Positions 14,224 through 24,367 are shown, numbered from the stretch's first letter. The stretch: 64,000 nucleotides of DNA from an uncultured Bacteroidia bacterium (GCA_902801205.1 CADCHE010000007.1:47133-111132), one strand, 5' to 3'. The notes: generated from the sequence alone by a model not told the origin. Made by a program: numbers and translations.

Positions 14224-16188
14224 TTATGGGTTGTTCCGGGCGGGCAGGGCCGTGACCTCGAAGGAGAAGTTGTCCTTCGTGCGTCCGCCCTTCACGTCGA
14301 AACACAGCCGGTAGAGCCGCTCTCCCCAGACGTTCCTGAGCGGGGGATCTTCCATCGGGACTTCTTCCAGCCGGAATGCCAGCTTGGCAGCGGGCCAGGT
14401 CATCCGAAGGGAGAACCCGTCTCCGGAGAGCACCACGGCGCCGTCCTGCTCCTTGCAGGGAAGCGGGGTCATGAAGACGACGGTCGTCCCGTCGGCGGCA
14501 CCCTCCAGCGTATAGGAATCCGTGACGGTGAACTTCCTGCCGCGCAGCAGCGTGTATTCCCGCACCCAACGCGCGGCGCCGGCCGCTTCGGGATAGGCGC
14601 CCGCGATGTCCGTCGAAAAGCGGACCTGCCGGGCGTCGGCCTTGAAGGTGCTGCCGGCCGCGGCGAACTGTCCGCCGGGGGACTGCATTACTCCGTGGAT
14701 GACCGGGAGGTTGTGGTAGCCCGACTGCATCGTCCAGATCTCGTAGCGCTTGCTGCTGAACGTTTCGCGGGTGTAGGTGCCGACGCCGGGGTCGATGAAG
14801 ACCGGATTCCCGTTGTAGTACAGGACAAAGGAGCCGACGTCGTTGTGGTTGTGCTGCTCGGCATTGTTCCCGCCCTTGGCGGCGAAGAAGAAGCCTTCCG
14901 GGCTGTTCTCCCGGTCGCGTGCCGCCGCTACCTGCAGCTCGGGCAGGTATGCGTCGGCGACCAGCACCTCGGCGGGCGCGGTGTCGGGCTTCTTCCAGAA
15001 CGCATCGAAGAGGGTGGCTGCGACATCGCCCGAGAGCGGTCGCGTGTCCGCATTGTATTTGTCTGCGAGGAAGGCCCCGAAGGCCTCCATCCTCCCGTCT
15101 CCGATCTGCTGTCCGTAGCGGGCGATCTTGACACCGCTATGCTGCAGCCGTGCCGGTGCGTCCGCGAAGTTGACATAGCGGTCACCTCCGCCGATGTACA
15201 GTTTGTAGATGTAGCGGCCCATCTCCTGGATGATGCCCTGGTCGAAGAGGGCGATCTGTCCGTGGGTGAAGGTCTCCAGCAGCGTAAGGTAGTTGTGCAG
15301 GTGGCCTACTGCGGAACTCCAGTAGGAAGGCCCCTCGTTGCAGCCGCCGTCCGCGGGGTAGGAGTTGATGAACAGGTCGACGGAGCCCATGCTCTTGTAG
15401 ATGCCGTCCAGGCGCTTGGCGGGGTCGGTCTCGATCAGCAGGATGCTGGTCAGCAGGTTGTAGCTGCACCAGGGGGTCCAGTTGTTCACGTTGCCCTGGT
15501 TCCATCCGGTGATCCACCACATGTCGTTCTTCTCGTAATACGGGTCCAGCACTTTCTTGTGCATTTCCCGGATCAGCCGGTCGCCAATGATCGGGCTGAC
15601 GGCGTCAAAAGCGTCGTGGAGGAAATACCAGGTCCATGAGAGGGCGGCCGCTGCGTCGCCCGTCGTCAGGTCGATGACGGGGTCGGTGTCGTCCGGCAGT
15701 TTCGTGGGCGGATTCTCGATCGCGCAGCCGTAATCATACAGGTAGAAGTGGGCGGAGGACCCCCAGAAGGTCTGCTCACAGTAGGCGTAGACCCCGTTGA
15801 TGATGTCGTCCAGGAAACGCCCTTTCCCTTCTACCAGTTCTGCGAACAGGAGGGCGCGCAGGGCGTTCACCCGTTGTGCGATGATCCTGTCCACGACGGC
15901 CCGGTTACCCGTGCGCGTGAACTCCAGGTACATGGAGGGAAGGACGGAAGGCCATCCGAAGCCCAGGTATTTCTCTCCGGCGGCGATGGTTGCCGCGCGT
16001 CTTTCCGCGGGCAGGCTTTCCCAGGCGGCCCGGTCGGCGTAGGCGGGGAAGGGGACCCAGTCGAACTGGTATGCGCAATGTCGCGAAACATCCTCGCGGG
16101 TGAAGCGGCTGGTCAGCAAGTCGCGTTTCTCGGCGCCGGCACAGAGGACGGGAACGAGGACCAGGAGAAGGGACAGGAGTTTTTTCAT
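14224..16188 (-). CDS. Heparinase II/III-family polysaccharide lyase-like protein
   Basis: Exported protein of about 654 residues after a signal peptide (MKKLLSLLLVLVPVLCAGA). Residues 40-380 form an alpha/alpha-toroid-like region (WWITGWNQGNVNNWTPWC, GPSYWSSAVGHLHNYL) and the C-terminal half is the beta-sandwich of heparinase II/III-type lyases, with the motif NNAEQHNHNDVGSF and then FIDPGVGTYT and SGYHNLP. The class cleaves acidic polysaccharides such as heparin, heparan or alginate by beta-elimination; the substrate is not readable here. It stands alone, without a SusCD pair or sulfatase in the window. Start ATG 16188 gives the signal peptide; ATGs at 16203 and 16212 are less likely. Confidence 0.83.
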   Translation of the reverse strand: MKKLLSLLLVLVPVLCAGAEKRDLLTSRFTREDVSRHCAYQFDWVPFPAYADRAAWESLPAERRAATIAAGEKYLGFGWPSVLPSMYLEFTRTGNRAVVDRIIAQRVNALRALLFAELVEGKGRFLDDIINGVYAYCEQTFWGSSAHFYLYDYGCAIENPPTKLPDDTDPVIDLTTGDAAAALSWTWYFLHDAFDAVSPIIGDRLIREMHKKVLDPYYEKNDMWWITGWNQGNVNNWTPWCSYNLLTSILLIETDPAKRLDGIYKSMGSVDLFINSYPADGGCNEGPSYWSSAVGHLHNYLTLLETFTHGQIALFDQGIIQEMGRYIYKLYIGGGDRYVNFADAPARLQHSGVKIARYGQQIGDGRMEAFGAFLADKYNADTRPLSGDVAATLFDAFWKKPDTAPAEVLVADAYLPELQVAAARDRENSPEGFFFAAKGGNNAEQHNHNDVGSFVLYYNGNPVFIDPGVGTYTRETFSSKRYEIWTMQSGYHNLPVIHGVMQSPGGQFAAAGSTFKADARQVRFSTDIAGAYPEAAGAARWVREYTLLRGRKFTVTDSYTLEGAADGTTVVFMTPLPCKEQDGAVVLSGDGFSLRMTWPAAKLAFRLEEVPMEDPPLRNVWGERLYRLCFDVKGGRTKDNFSFEVTALPARNNP

Positions 16189-16209
16189 ACAGTGTGTTTT
16201 CATTCTACA

Positions 16210-16217
16210 CAAATATA
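16210..16217 (-). promoter_or_regulatory. -7 box before heparinase-like gene
   Basis: TATATTTG on the minus strand, 21 bases before ATG 16188; divergent from the CstA promoter at 16229-16236. Confidence 0.55.
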
Positions 16218-16228
16218 AGAAAAATGCT

Positions 16229-16236
16229 TATTTTTG
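16229..16236 (+). promoter_or_regulatory. -7 box before cstA-like gene
   Basis: TATTTTTG on the plus strand matches TAnnTTTG. Only six bases lie between it and ATG 16243, suggesting a leaderless transcript. Confidence 0.5.
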
Positions 16237-16242
16237 TGTACT

Positions 16243-17715
16243 ATGGTATCTTTCCTGTTGAGTATTCTCGCCCTGGTCTTGGGATATCTCCTCTACGGGG
16301 CGTTCGTCGAGCGGGTTTTCGGTCCGGATCCCGCCCGGAAGACCCCTGCCCTCACGCGGGCGGACGGCGTGGACTATGTCCAGATGCCTTCGTGGAAGGT
16401 GTTCATGATCCAGTTCCTGAACATCGCGGGGACGGGGCCCATCTTCGGTGCGATCATGGGCGCGAAGTTCGGCCCGGCGGCGTACCTGTGGATCGTCTTC
16501 GGCTGCATCTTCGCCGGAGCGGTGCACGACTATCTTTCCGGCATGCTCTCTGTCCGCCACGACGGGGCGGGTCTGCCGCAGTTGGTCGGCACCTACCTCG
16601 GCCGCGGTACCCGGAACGTGATGCTCGTCTTCTCCATCCTGCTGCTCCTGCTGGTGGGCGCCGTGTTCGTGTACAGCCCCGCCATCATCCTGGGCGGCCT
16701 GGCTGGCGACGGCTCCGCCAAGTCGATGATGCTCTGGGTGGTGGTGATCTTCGCCTATTACATCATCGCCACGATGCTCCCGGTCGACAAGATCATCGGA
16801 AAGATCTACCCGCTGTTCGCCTTCTCGCTGCTCTTCATGGCCGTTTCCCTCTTCGTCGGCCTGCTCGTCCGCTGGCCTTCGATCCCGGAGTTCTGGGACG
16901 GAATCGGCAACATGGGGCCCTCGGTGGGCGTCAAGGGGCAGCCGATCTTCCCGTGTCTTTTCATCACGATCGCCTGCGGGGCGATCAGCGGCTTCCACGC
17001 CACGCAGAGCCCGATGATGGCGCGCTGCATCAAGAGCGAGAAGATGGGCCGGCCGATCTTCTACGGGGCGATGATCACCGAAGGCCTGGTGGCCCTCGTC
17101 TGGGCGGCTGTCTCGTCGTACTTCTTCTTCGACGGCGGCGCCGCGCAGGTGGGCTCCGACTTGACGGCGGCCGCACCGACGGTGGTTACCAAGGTGTCCC
17201 GCGCCTGGCTGGGCGTCCTGGGCGGCATCCTGGCCGTGCTGGGCGTCGTGGCCGCCCCAATCACGAGCGGCGACACGGCCTTGCGGAGCGCCCGCCTCAT
17301 CATTGCGGAAACCCTGAAGTACGACCAGCGGAGCATCGGCTCGCGGCTGGCGATCAGCGTGCCGGTCTTCCTGGTTACGGCGCTGCTGCTCTGGTTCAAT
17401 ATCTCCGACCAGGACGGTTTCAACACCATCTGGCGCTATTTCGGCTGGGCCAACCAGACCCTCGCCGTCTTCACGCTCTGGACGATCACCGTCTTCCTTT
17501 CCCGCCGCCGGGCGGGCCTGCGCTATCTGGTGGGCCTGGTGCCGGCCGCTTTCATGACGGCCGTCTGCCTGACGTTCATCCTCGTGGACAAGGTCGGCAT
17601 CGGTCTGGATGTCTGGTATGCGCCCTGGATCGGTATCGTCACCTTCCTGGTGAGCCTGCTGCTGTTCTTCGCCTGGAGAAGGCGCGACATTTCCGTGGAA
17701 CAATCAAAAAACTGA
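16243..17715 (+). CDS. cstA: Carbon starvation protein A (CstA) family transporter
   Basis: Polytopic inner-membrane protein, about 490 residues, of the CstA family; characterised members import pyruvate or peptides during carbon limitation. The N-terminus MVSFLLSILALVLGYLLYG and the motif LNIAGTGPIFGAIMGAKFGP are family hallmarks, as is FHATQSPMMARCIKSEKMG. I count about 12-14 hydrophobic segments. This is the shorter form without the long C-terminal extension of E. coli CstA. The start is ATG 16243, not the upstream non-ATG frame. The next gene begins six bases after the stop, so the HerA-like gene is probably cotranscribed. Confidence 0.92.
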   Translation: MVSFLLSILALVLGYLLYGAFVERVFGPDPARKTPALTRADGVDYVQMPSWKVFMIQFLNIAGTGPIFGAIMGAKFGPAAYLWIVFGCIFAGAVHDYLSGMLSVRHDGAGLPQLVGTYLGRGTRNVMLVFSILLLLLVGAVFVYSPAIILGGLAGDGSAKSMMLWVVVIFAYYIIATMLPVDKIIGKIYPLFAFSLLFMAVSLFVGLLVRWPSIPEFWDGIGNMGPSVGVKGQPIFPCLFITIACGAISGFHATQSPMMARCIKSEKMGRPIFYGAMITEGLVALVWAAVSSYFFFDGGAAQVGSDLTAAAPTVVTKVSRAWLGVLGGILAVLGVVAAPITSGDTALRSARLIIAETLKYDQRSIGSRLAISVPVFLVTALLLWFNISDQDGFNTIWRYFGWANQTLAVFTLWTITVFLSRRRAGLRYLVGLVPAAFMTAVCLTFILVDKVGIGLDVWYAPWIGIVTFLVSLLLFFAWRRRDISVEQSKN

Positions 17716-17721
17716 CAAGAT

Positions 17722-19323
17722 ATGCTTGACTCCAAGAACGGGCTTTGGATCGCCCACTGTGCTGACGGTCCGCTTTCGATCGTCGGAAAAATGGCCAACC
17801 GGCACGGCCTGGTCGCGGGTGCGACGGGAACCGGAAAGACCGTCACCCTCCAGGTGATGGCCGAAACCTTCTGCCAGGCAGGCGTTCCCTGCTTCATGGC
17901 GGACATGAAGGGCGACCTGTCAGGCATTTCACGGCCGGGACAGCTCTCCGGCTTCATCCAGAAGCGTCTGCCGGAATTCGGCATCGAGGATCCGCAGTTC
18001 CAGCGCTGCCCGGTCCGTTTCTACGACGTGTTCGGCGAGCAGGGCCATCCGATGCGGAGCACCGTCTCCGAGATGGGACCGCAGTTGCTGACCCGTCTGC
18101 TGGGCCTGAACGACACGCAGGAGGGCGTGCTCAACATCGCCTTCCGCATCGCCGACGAGCGCGGCCTGCTGCTGATCGACATCAAGGACCTGCGGTCGCT
18201 GCTCAACTACGTGTCCGAACACGCAGCGCAGTATACGGCCACCTATGGCAACATCTCTCCCGCTTCGGTGGGCGCCATCCAGCGCGCCATCCTCACGCTG
18301 GAGAACGAGGGGGCGGGCCTCTTCTTCGGCGAACCGGCCTTCGACATCCAGGACCTCCTGGCGACGGAGAACGGCAAGGGCGTGATGAGCGTCCTCGCCG
18401 CCGACAAGCTGATGCTGAAGCCGAAGCTCTACTCGACCTTCCTCCTGTGGCTGCTTTCGGAGCTGTATGTGACCCTTCCCGAGGTCGGCGACATGGACCT
18501 CCCGAAACTGGTCTTCTTCTTCGACGAGGCGCACATGCTCTTCGAGGACACCTCGAAGGCGCTCGTGGACAAGATCGAGCAGGTCGTCCGCCTCATCCGG
18601 AGCAAGGGGGTCGGTGTGTATTTCGTCACGCAGAGCCCGACGGACATTCCCGACACCATCCTCGGCCAGCTCGGCAACCGGGTGCAGCACGCACTGCGCG
18701 CCTATACGCCGCGTGACCAGAAGGCGGTCAAGGTGGCGGCGGAGACGTTCCGCGCGAATCCTTCCTTCTCCACCGAAGAGGCGATCATGAACCTGGAGAC
18801 CGGCGAGGCGCTCGTCTCCTTCCTCGACGAAAAGGGCGCTCCCGGCATGGTGCAGCGCGCCAAGATCCTCTTCCCGCTCAGCCAGATCGGCGCCATCACC
18901 CCGGAGGTCCGCGCCACCCTCATCAAGGATTCCCTCATCTACGGGAAGTACGATACGCCGGTCGACCGTGAAAGCGCCTTCGAGGTGCTGATGGCCGAGC
19001 GCGAGGCGGCCCTTCAGGCCGAGGCTGAAGAGAAGGCGGCGCAGCAGGAAATCAAGGAGAAGGCCGCCAAGGAGAAGACTTCCAAAAAAAGCGGGACCTC
19101 GCTGTGGGGCAAGGTCTCCAAGGCCGTGACGACGGCGATTGTCGGCGCCGTGGCCACGTCCGTCGGCACCGCGGTTTCCAACAAGGTGTCCGGAAAGAAG
19201 TCGAAAGGGTCTACGTCCGTGAAGGACAGCGCCGGCCAGGTGGTGAAGAAGGCCACGACGGCGGCGACGCGCACGATCACGCGTGAGATTTCCCGGTCCA
19301 TCCTGGGAAATCTCATCAAATAA
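17722..19323 (+). CDS. HerA/YjgR-like ATPase (DUF853)
   Basis: Cytoplasmic P-loop ATPase of the HerA-FtsK superfamily, YjgR branch. Walker [13 protein letters not shown] is near residue 33, [13 protein letters not shown] follows, and Walker [14 protein letters not shown] is near residue 265 with [10 protein letters not shown] as sensor. The C-terminus after residue 420 is a charged coiled coil (Ala/Glu/Lys-rich) and a low-complexity Ser/Thr/Lys tail. YjgR's role is not established; DNA-linked hexamer function is inferred from HerA. It follows the cstA-like gene by six bases. It converges with the minus-strand locus at 19339. Confidence 0.92.
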   Translation: MLDSKNGLWIAHCADGPLSIVGKMANRHGLVAGATGTGKTVTLQVMAETFCQAGVPCFMADMKGDLSGISRPGQLSGFIQKRLPEFGIEDPQFQRCPVRFYDVFGEQGHPMRSTVSEMGPQLLTRLLGLNDTQEGVLNIAFRIADERGLLLIDIKDLRSLLNYVSEHAAQYTATYGNISPASVGAIQRAILTLENEGAGLFFGEPAFDIQDLLATENGKGVMSVLAADKLMLKPKLYSTFLLWLLSELYVTLPEVGDMDLPKLVFFFDEAHMLFEDTSKALVDKIEQVVRLIRSKGVGVYFVTQSPTDIPDTILGQLGNRVQHALRAYTPRDQKAVKVAAETFRANPSFSTEEAIMNLETGEALVSFLDEKGAPGMVQRAKILFPLSQIGAITPEVRATLIKDSLIYGKYDTPVDRESAFEVLMAEREAALQAEAEEKAAQQEIKEKAAKEKTSKKSGTSLWGKVSKAVTTAIVGAVATSVGTAVSNKVSGKKSKGSTSVKDSAGQVVKKATTAATRTITREISRSILGNLIK

Positions 19324-19338
19324 CGCGTGTCGTCAGGA

Positions 19339-20382
19339 TTACTGGGCGGCGGCCATCTGGACGCCGTCCAGGTCGATCAGGGTGAACTGGGCCGCTCCGT
19401 CGTAATTCGTCAGGATGCCGGTCACGTTCACCTTCTTTCCTTTCTGGATCTGAGGATCGATTTCCGCGTCCGAGAACTTGGCATAGCCGCTCGAGCGGAT
19501 CTGGACGTCCGTTCCTCCGGGCATCCGGAAGTACTGGCTCACGGAGTAGGCGGCGGCGCCGTCCAGCAGTTTCTTCTTGTTGGCCGGGTCGGCGACGGTT
19601 CCGTAGTTCTGGTCGTTGGAGTTGCCGATCTTGGCGCTGTCCCACTTCCCGGTGTTGAGATACTCCTTCATCTTGTTAGCGCTCATCGCCCAGGTCGTCA
19701 CGCCCCACTGCTGGTCCGAAAGGAACAGGCGGTTGGAGGACTCTTTCTTGTCGACGTTCGCGTCCAGGTAGATCAGGACGAAGATCTCGTTGGCGTAGGT
19801 CAGGTTCTGCAGGGTCACCAGGGTGCCGAAGCACGGACTCTTGTAGGAACGCTTCAGCGCATCCTTCAGCTCGTTTTCGGAGATGACGCGCGGGGTGACC
19901 GGGGCGGCCTTCGCACCCTTGAAGATGTGGGCGCCGATGAGCCGTTTCACGTCCATGTAGGCGGTTTCGTACGATTCGGTCGGGTCTTCCATGCCGAGCT
20001 GCAGCATGCCGCTGTAGTTGCCCAGCGTCAGGCCCTGGCACTTGACATAGACCCACTGGCCGGTTTTGTAGTCGTTGTACAGGCTGCTGTTTCCGATCTT
20101 GAGCTCGATGCCGCCGGTCTCGTCCTGGATGAACAGGGAACGATAGATGTTGCCCGAGGCATCGGAGGAGATGACCTGCCCGCCGATGACGATGTCTTTC
20201 TCGATATGGTACGGCGTGCCCTCATAGAGGGCCTTCAGGTCGGCGATGGTCGTGTTTACGGCCAGGGTCTGCGCCTGGGGCTCGCCGGGTGTGCCCTGGT
20301 TTCCCCAGACCGGTTCCCATTCCTGACAGGATGCGGCTGCAAGCAGGAGCAGCGTCGCGATGGTATACAGGATCTTTTTCAT
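19339..20382 (-). CDS. DUF5689-type OB-fold lipoprotein
   Basis: Exported lipoprotein with lipobox AAASC at residue 19. The first 130 residues match the DUF5689 pattern: TIADLKALYEGTPYHIEKDIVIGGQVISSD split over the domain, SLFIQDETGGIELKIG, and VKCQGLTLGNYSGMLQLG. This is an OB-like beta barrel of the kind attached to exported nucleases. The remainder (residues 150-347) is less conserved, with a second OB-like end (VNVTGILTNYDGAAQFTLIDLDGVQM). It is the last gene of the operon, 12 bases after the TonB receptor, and probably acts as its surface partner in the way SusD partners SusC. Nucleic-acid binding is inference. Confidence 0.78.
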   Translation of the reverse strand: MKKILYTIATLLLLAAASCQEWEPVWGNQGTPGEPQAQTLAVNTTIADLKALYEGTPYHIEKDIVIGGQVISSDASGNIYRSLFIQDETGGIELKIGNSSLYNDYKTGQWVYVKCQGLTLGNYSGMLQLGMEDPTESYETAYMDVKRLIGAHIFKGAKAAPVTPRVISENELKDALKRSYKSPCFGTLVTLQNLTYANEIFVLIYLDANVDKKESSNRLFLSDQQWGVTTWAMSANKMKEYLNTGKWDSAKIGNSNDQNYGTVADPANKKKLLDGAAAYSVSQYFRMPGGTDVQIRSSGYAKFSDAEIDPQIQKGKKVNVTGILTNYDGAAQFTLIDLDGVQMAAAQ

Positions 20383-20394
20383 CTTTTCGCCTCT

Positions 20395-23280
20395 TTAGAA
20401 TCGGAAATAAAGGTTCAGCATGTAGTTGGCACCTGCCATGTAGAAGTACTTCGGGTCGAAGCTGTAGTAGCGGGTCTTGCTGACGGTGTTGTCCACCATA
20501 CGGGTCTGCTCGAAGCCGCCCGTCTTGACGTCCCGCTTGTTCAGGACGTTCTTTGCGTTGAGGGAGAAGCCGTACTGGATCTTGCGTTTGTAGTACCACG
20601 ACTTGCCGACGCTGAAGTTGACCAGCCAGGCCGGGTTGAAACGCTCCTGTGAGGTGATGGATTCCGCCTCTTCCGCGGTGATGACCCGGTCGGGACCGGC
20701 GGTGGCGTAGTCCGTCCGGCTCAACGGGCTCATGCTCAGGTAGGAGCGGTCGAAATAGTCGACGTCGGCGTCGATGAACCAGTAGTTGTAGAAGTAGGAG
20801 AGTCCGAGGCTCGCCGCGACCTGCGGCGTGCTGGGGATGTAGTGCTTCTGGGTGGTGCCATCCGTCATCGGGTTGCTCTTCCAGTAGGGGACGAGCATCT
20901 TGTCGTAGACGATCTGCGCGCTGTTGTCGACGGTGGCCGTCAGCAGCGGATTGGACGTGTAGACATATTCACCGGCGGTGAAGACGCCTACGACGGACAG
21001 GCCGCTGAGGGGCGTCGGTACTTCGAAGCCGAGTTCCATGCCCATGTGGCGCTCGTCGATGCCGCTCAGGGCGAAGTTGCCGAAGGAGTTGTTCAGGTCG
21101 TAGTAGACGCTCATCACGTCGGTCTGGTCTTCGATCGTGGTGTAGAAGCCCGTTACGCGCAGGCTGTATCCGTTGGCCGCGTACATGTAGTTGACATCGG
21201 CCGACAGCGACTTGATGTTCGTCAGGTCCTTGACCATCGTGTTGCGCGTACGCGGGGCGACGAAGGCCTGGTCGAAGTAGGGTGCGTCGCTGGAGTAGCC
21301 GGCGTTGGCGTAGAAGCGGTGGCCGCCCGTCATGGAGTAGGCCAGGTTCACCTTTGCGGCGTAGGTCAGGAAGGTGGACTTCGCAGAGTTGCCCTTCGAA
21401 GTGATCGCCTCACCGTTCTCGTCGTAGGTTGTCAGCAGCTGTCCCTGGAAGTAGATCGGGTTGCCCGCGGCGTCCAGGCCGGGGAAGAGGCCCTTACGAA
21501 CGAGACCTTCGCGCCAGAATCGGGTGACCCCGACGCGGCCGCCTACGGTCGCTTCCAGGCCGCCGAAGGTGAACTTGCCGCTGGCCCAGCCCTCGCCCTT
21601 CATCAGGTGCGCATAGTAGTCGTAGCCGTACTTGTCGCCGGTGCGGATCATGCGGGCTTCGCCGTGGTTCAGGAAGTATTCCAGGTCGTTCTGGATCATC
21701 GTCATCGACGAGGAGTAGTCACGTTCGGCGAACTGGTCGACGTCCAGGAAGTAGGAGCCGCCCAGCAGGTCGTTCATCTTCTTGTAGTATTCGGTCCGGT
21801 TGAGCTTGCCGTTCAGGCCCGCCGTGATGATGGCGGACGGGGCCGGCTGCCACTTGACGCTGGTGGCCAGGTTGATGTCGTTCTGGTCGACGTGGCGCTC
21901 TTCGAGGGCGTACTTGGAACGGCCGCCTTCGCTGTTGCGGTTCACTGAATAGAGGCGGTCCCAGTCGACATGCACGGTCTCCGCCGCGTGGTTCTCCCAG
22001 GCGTCGCGCGCCCAGGCGGCCTTGGCCGGGTTCAGGCGGTTGTAGTCGGGGTTCTCCATGTAGAAGTAGCTCGGCAGGTTGCGGTAGTAGTCGGGCCGGG
22101 GATCGAGGGCGTCGTACCAATCCAGGGCGGTGTACCCGTTCCGTCCCGTCCGGAAGAGGAGGGTCGTGGAAAGGGCGAACGTCCGGGAGGGTGTGAAGTC
22201 GTATTTCAGGAAGGTGATGGGCTCGTAGGTGATGCGGTTACGGGCGTTGCGCACCTTCCCGTTCTGGTAGCCCCAGTTGGAGTTGTACATGTTGTCGCCC
22301 ATCAGGTCGTAGACTTCCTGGGTCGAGGCGTTCTGCGCGCCGCGCTGTCCGGGAGCGCCGAAGGAAACCAGGGCGAGCCGGTGGATGTCATTCCAGTTCT
22401 TTTCGACGCCGAGGTAGTAGGCGAAGGAGCGGTAGTAAATGCCCTGGACCCAGTCGTTGCCGCCCAGGCGGGCGGAGGCGCTGACCGCGTACGACCAGCC
22501 TTTGTCATTTTCGGGAGACGCGTAGGTGCCCATCAGGCGGAGCCGGTAGAGGGCGCTGTTCGTCAGGATGCTGAACCGCTTGCCCGGGCGCACCTGCGCA
22601 GGCGTGGCATAGAGGTTCGACAAGCCATTGTAGCCGCCGATGCCGTACGGGGAGATCTCCGACCCGATGACGGCGGTCTTGGCGCGCATCACTTCGTTGA
22701 GGCCGCTCCAGAGGGAGTAGGGGGAGTATCCCGTGAGGGCGTCGTTCATCTTCACGCCGGCGACATAGACGTCCTGCGACTCGCTGGCATAGCCGCGGGC
22801 CCGGAAGCGGACGGCGCTGAAGTTGTATCCGGCGATGTTGTTGAAGACGTCGTTCTGGTCGTAGAGGATGGTCGGCGTGTCCTCGTAGCCCGTACCGTCG
22901 AGGTCGAATTCTCCGAAGGAGGAATCGTCCACTTCGCCGGCGGTCACCGAAGGCGACAGGCTCACGTTGAACATGTTCTTGACGAAACCGTCGTTGACGG
23001 TTACGTTGACGGTCGTCGGCAGGAAGCCCGGCGCTTCGATCACCAGGTCGTACATGCCGTCGGCGAGGGCGTCGATCTGGAAGCGTCCTTCCGCGTCGGT
23101 GGTGACTTCATGCAGCTGTGCGGCGCCCGTCCGAAGTTTCAGGGTGGCGCCGGCCACCGGCGACTTGTCCGCCCGGTTCACGACCGTGCCCTTCACACCG
23201 CCGGAGGGATCCTGGGCGAAGAGGGAAAGGCTCAGCAGGCCGATCGCTGCCGCCGTGGCGAGTATCTTTCTAAAAATCAT
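20395..23280 (-). CDS. TonB-dependent receptor with carboxypeptidase-like N-terminal domain
   Basis: Outer-membrane importer of 961 residues. After the signal peptide (LATAAAIGLLSLSLFAQ) come a carboxypeptidase-regulatory-like domain (GGVKGTVVNRADKSPVAGAT to about residue 110), a plug (NNIAGYNFSAVRFRARGY, VYVAGVKMNDALTG near 150-190) and a large beta barrel ending with aromatic LYFRF. It is not a canonical SusC, as no SusD follows. It starts three bases after the exonuclease-like gene and is followed by the DUF5689 lipoprotein gene, so it is part of the nuclease operon. Cargo is unknown; products of DNA or RNA cleavage are my inference. Confidence 0.88.
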   Translation of the reverse strand: MIFRKILATAAAIGLLSLSLFAQDPSGGVKGTVVNRADKSPVAGATLKLRTGAAQLHEVTTDAEGRFQIDALADGMYDLVIEAPGFLPTTVNVTVNDGFVKNMFNVSLSPSVTAGEVDDSSFGEFDLDGTGYEDTPTILYDQNDVFNNIAGYNFSAVRFRARGYASESQDVYVAGVKMNDALTGYSPYSLWSGLNEVMRAKTAVIGSEISPYGIGGYNGLSNLYATPAQVRPGKRFSILTNSALYRLRLMGTYASPENDKGWSYAVSASARLGGNDWVQGIYYRSFAYYLGVEKNWNDIHRLALVSFGAPGQRGAQNASTQEVYDLMGDNMYNSNWGYQNGKVRNARNRITYEPITFLKYDFTPSRTFALSTTLLFRTGRNGYTALDWYDALDPRPDYYRNLPSYFYMENPDYNRLNPAKAAWARDAWENHAAETVHVDWDRLYSVNRNSEGGRSKYALEERHVDQNDINLATSVKWQPAPSAIITAGLNGKLNRTEYYKKMNDLLGGSYFLDVDQFAERDYSSSMTMIQNDLEYFLNHGEARMIRTGDKYGYDYYAHLMKGEGWASGKFTFGGLEATVGGRVGVTRFWREGLVRKGLFPGLDAAGNPIYFQGQLLTTYDENGEAITSKGNSAKSTFLTYAAKVNLAYSMTGGHRFYANAGYSSDAPYFDQAFVAPRTRNTMVKDLTNIKSLSADVNYMYAANGYSLRVTGFYTTIEDQTDVMSVYYDLNNSFGNFALSGIDERHMGMELGFEVPTPLSGLSVVGVFTAGEYVYTSNPLLTATVDNSAQIVYDKMLVPYWKSNPMTDGTTQKHYIPSTPQVAASLGLSYFYNYWFIDADVDYFDRSYLSMSPLSRTDYATAGPDRVITAEEAESITSQERFNPAWLVNFSVGKSWYYKRKIQYGFSLNAKNVLNKRDVKTGGFEQTRMVDNTVSKTRYYSFDPKYFYMAGANYMLNLYFRF

Positions 23281-23283
23281 TGC

Positions 23284-24354
23284 TTATCTGGATATTACGA
23301 TGTACGTGGGATAATGGTCGCTGTAGCCGTTGATGAAGGCGCCGTTGGACATGGTCCGTTTCGGCTGCCCTTTGTACTGGCCTTCCTGCTGCGTCATGAA
23401 CGGCGCCGAGAAGATCCGTCCGTAGTACTTCTTGTTCACGATGGGGCGGATGCCGTACGTCCCCTTGGCAGGGTCCGCCAGCGCATGATTCACCAGGATG
23501 ATGTCGAAGATGCTCCATACGCCCTGGTAGGCGAGGGAGCCGAAGCCCGCTTTCAGCATGGAGAGGAACGGGCTGAAGAAGTCCGTGGAAGACATGTCCT
23601 TGATGCGCTCCATCCCGTGGAGGTAGGTCACCATGCTCTCATCCGTGGGGTCGTCGTTCATGTCGCCCATCACGACGATCTTGATGCCGGGATACTCCTG
23701 CATCAGGCCGAGCGCGTTCTCATAGATGATCTGCGCCCCGCGGCTCCGCAGGTCGCCGCTCTTCCCGCCGATGCGGGAGGGAAGGTGGGTGACATAGAAG
23801 GCGAACATCTCGTCGCCGATCGTGCCGCGCACTTCGAGGACGTCGCGCGTGCGGAAATTGCTCTGTTCCAGCGAGTCCATGAGGAAATGGATGTCCGGGC
23901 TGTCGAACGTGAAGGGAATCGACCGGCTGCCCAGGAGGGTGAACTGGTCGGGACGGTACAGCAGCGCGCAGTCGACGCCGCGCCGGTCGGGACCGTCGTA
24001 ATGGACGATCTGGTAGTTGGCTTCGGCGATCTGGGGGTCGGACACGAGGTCTTCAAGCACGTTGCGGTTCTCGATCTCGCTGACGCCCAGGACGGTGTGG
24101 TATACCTTGTTGTCGTCCTTCATCGCACGGATGACGGAAGCCATGTTGTGGATCTTCTTCGCGTATTTCACTTCCGTCCACTGGTTGGCCCCGTCGGGCA
24201 GGTATTCGTAATCGTTCTTCCCTTCGTCGTGGTAGATGTCGAAGAGGTTCTCGAGGTTGTAGAACCCGATGACGTGGCTCTTCTGCACCTTCTGCGCCCC
24301 CGCGGCGGGGGCCAGCAGGAGGATGGCCAGCACGATACAACAGAATTTTCTCAT
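23284..24354 (-). CDS. Exported endonuclease/exonuclease/phosphatase-family protein
   Basis: Secreted or periplasmic EEP-fold enzyme of about 356 residues. A signal peptide (MRKFCCIVLAILLLAPAAGA) precedes IGFYNLENLFDIYHDEGKND, where N and E form the first active-site motif. Further motifs are LGVSEIENRNVLED (catalytic E), HYDGPDRRGVDCALLY, FYVTHLPSR, VVMGDMNDDPTDESM and the terminal NGYSDHYPTYIV (catalytic DH). This pattern fits exported DNase or nucleotide phosphatase members. The start is ATG 24354; an open frame extends further upstream but overlaps the gene before it. It lies between the NUC1-like nuclease and the TonB receptor in one operon. Confidence 0.9.
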   Translation of the reverse strand: MRKFCCIVLAILLLAPAAGAQKVQKSHVIGFYNLENLFDIYHDEGKNDYEYLPDGANQWTEVKYAKKIHNMASVIRAMKDDNKVYHTVLGVSEIENRNVLEDLVSDPQIAEANYQIVHYDGPDRRGVDCALLYRPDQFTLLGSRSIPFTFDSPDIHFLMDSLEQSNFRTRDVLEVRGTIGDEMFAFYVTHLPSRIGGKSGDLRSRGAQIIYENALGLMQEYPGIKIVVMGDMNDDPTDESMVTYLHGMERIKDMSSTDFFSPFLSMLKAGFGSLAYQGVWSIFDIILVNHALADPAKGTYGIRPIVNKKYYGRIFSAPFMTQQEGQYKGQPKRTMSNGAFINGYSDHYPTYIVISR

Positions 24355-24367
24355 CTTCTTGCCAGGT

